This document shows, piece by piece, positions 63,594 to 64,000 of a DNA stretch of 64,000 nucleotides. The notes under the pieces were generated by a model that was not told where the DNA came from, did not search any database, and saw only the letters and a program-made list of their open reading frames with translations. Location: assembly GCF_018860915.1 (NCBI RefSeq), contig NZ_JAHKQD010000028.1, positions 1 to 64,000 on the forward strand, read 5' to 3'. The translations under genes and the position numbers were made by a program. The DNA is from Colwellia sp. C2M11. GTDB taxonomy: Bacteria > Pseudomonadota > Gammaproteobacteria > Enterobacterales > Alteromonadaceae. Numbering within the stretch: the first letter of the stretch is position 1; each line of letters starts with the position of its first letter.

Positions 63594-64000
63594 TGAACAT
63601 TATGAAATTAGCAACACCAACTGATCTGCAACTTGTTGAGTTAATGTCTTGGTTTACGAGTGAAAAGGAGCTCACGGTTTGGTCTGGCCCCAATTTTAGC
63701 TATCCCTTTGATCTAAAATCGTTTAAACGTGATTTAAAGCTTAACACTTTAGCGTCATTTTCGATGGTTTCAAACGAAGGCGATTTGCTAGCATTTGGAC
63801 AATATTATTTAAGGTTAGGTAAGTGTCATCTTGGCAGGTTAGTGGTTAATCCTCGCTTTCGGGGGAAAGGAATTATTGCTAGTTTGATAAGTCAGTTGAG
63901 CGTTTTAGGTAAGTCAGATTTAAATACGCAATCATGCTCACTATTTGTTTTAGCTCATAATAAAAATGCAATTAAGGCCTATACCAAGCTTGGCTTTTGT
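63593..64000 (+). CDS. GNAT-family N-acetyltransferase (partial, runs off the window end)
   Basis: The ATG at 63593 overlaps the preceding stop by one base. The 136 visible residues show the GNAT acetyl-CoA-binding segment L-V-V-N-P-R-F-R-G-K-G-I near residue 82 and the C-terminal N-A-I-K-A-Y-T-K-L-G-F that precedes the last strand. Substrate unknown. Only the final residues are missing. Confidence 0.82.
   Translation, partial: MNIMKLATPTDLQLVELMSWFTSEKELTVWSGPNFSYPFDLKSFKRDLKLNTLASFSMVSNEGDLLAFGQYYLRLGKCHLGRLVVNPRFRGKGIIASLISQLSVLGKSDLNTQSCSLFVLAHNKNAIKAYTKLGFC

Noticed and set aside
1-64000. Search for tRNA, rRNA, CRISPR arrays, insertion sequences and prophage genes
   Set aside because: No tRNA-like cloverleaf, rRNA stretch, spaced repeats, transposase or integrase motif was recognised by reading; a tRNAscan/Rfam run could overturn this.

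Overview
The window is AT-rich chromosomal DNA of a marine gammaproteobacterium of the Alteromonadales, most probably Colwellia or a close relative (Colwelliaceae). The evidence is the gene order bepA–tusA-like–perM–bcp–gcvR–bamC, the presence of yfbV, rlmA, DUF2897, a VC2046/SO_2500-type gene and a rhombosortase, and a carbohydrate-type TonB-dependent receptor in a polysaccharide locus. The lineage call is an inference from families and synteny; no alignment was run. No rRNA, tRNA, CRISPR array, insertion sequence or prophage was seen.

Layout. 1-831: 5' part of a chemoreceptor gene (minus strand). 1169-9794: a secreted HExxH lipoprotein, then housekeeping genes (DUF2069, arsC/yfgD, bepA, tusA-like, perM, bcp, gcvR, bamC, DUF2897); dapA, which normally lies between gcvR and bamC, is absent there. 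9898-15244: M15 peptidase, dapE, yffB, an ACT protein, yfbV, rlmA, xthA. 15557-27259: a one-direction gene train encoding a Tat-exported TldD homologue, a leaderless TldE/PmbA homologue, a Tat-signal DUF4159 protein, a MoxR ATPase, a DUF58 protein, a BatA-like protein, a DUF4175 protein and a large membrane protein. I know of no function assigned to this combination. 27388-36156: VC2046-type gene, ychJ, an S9 peptidase, a rhombosortase, tapT, a TonB-dependent receptor, a low-molecular-weight phosphatase.

36309-51523 is a polysaccharide utilisation locus for a fucose-rich, sulfated glycan (fucoidan-like). The minus-strand operon (41560 to 36309) encodes a UxaA-type dehydratase in two subunits, an aldo/keto reductase, a lactonase-type amidohydrolase, an SDR dehydrogenase and a fumarylacetoacetase-type hydrolase: a full non-phosphorylating L-fucose route to pyruvate and lactate. 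The divergent plus-strand side encodes a large TonB-dependent receptor, a beta-helix lipoprotein resembling GH141 with a C-terminal PDZ domain, an S1 sulfatase, a FucP-type permease, a RhaM-family mutarotase and an IclR regulator. Directly after it (51763-54147) lies a metallo-beta-lactamase-fold protein fused to two DUF1566 domains and an EF-hand pair, possibly a second type of hydrolase for the same glycan.

54421-64000: three small membrane proteins (one BI-1 family, one DUF1304-like), a YceK-type lipoprotein, an SGNH hydrolase, a broken VOC gene, msrA, an acetyl-CoA hydrolase/transferase preceded by a strong promoter and a long leader, a second chemoreceptor, a CHMI-family protein, a histidine phosphatase and a partial GNAT acetyltransferase that runs off the end.
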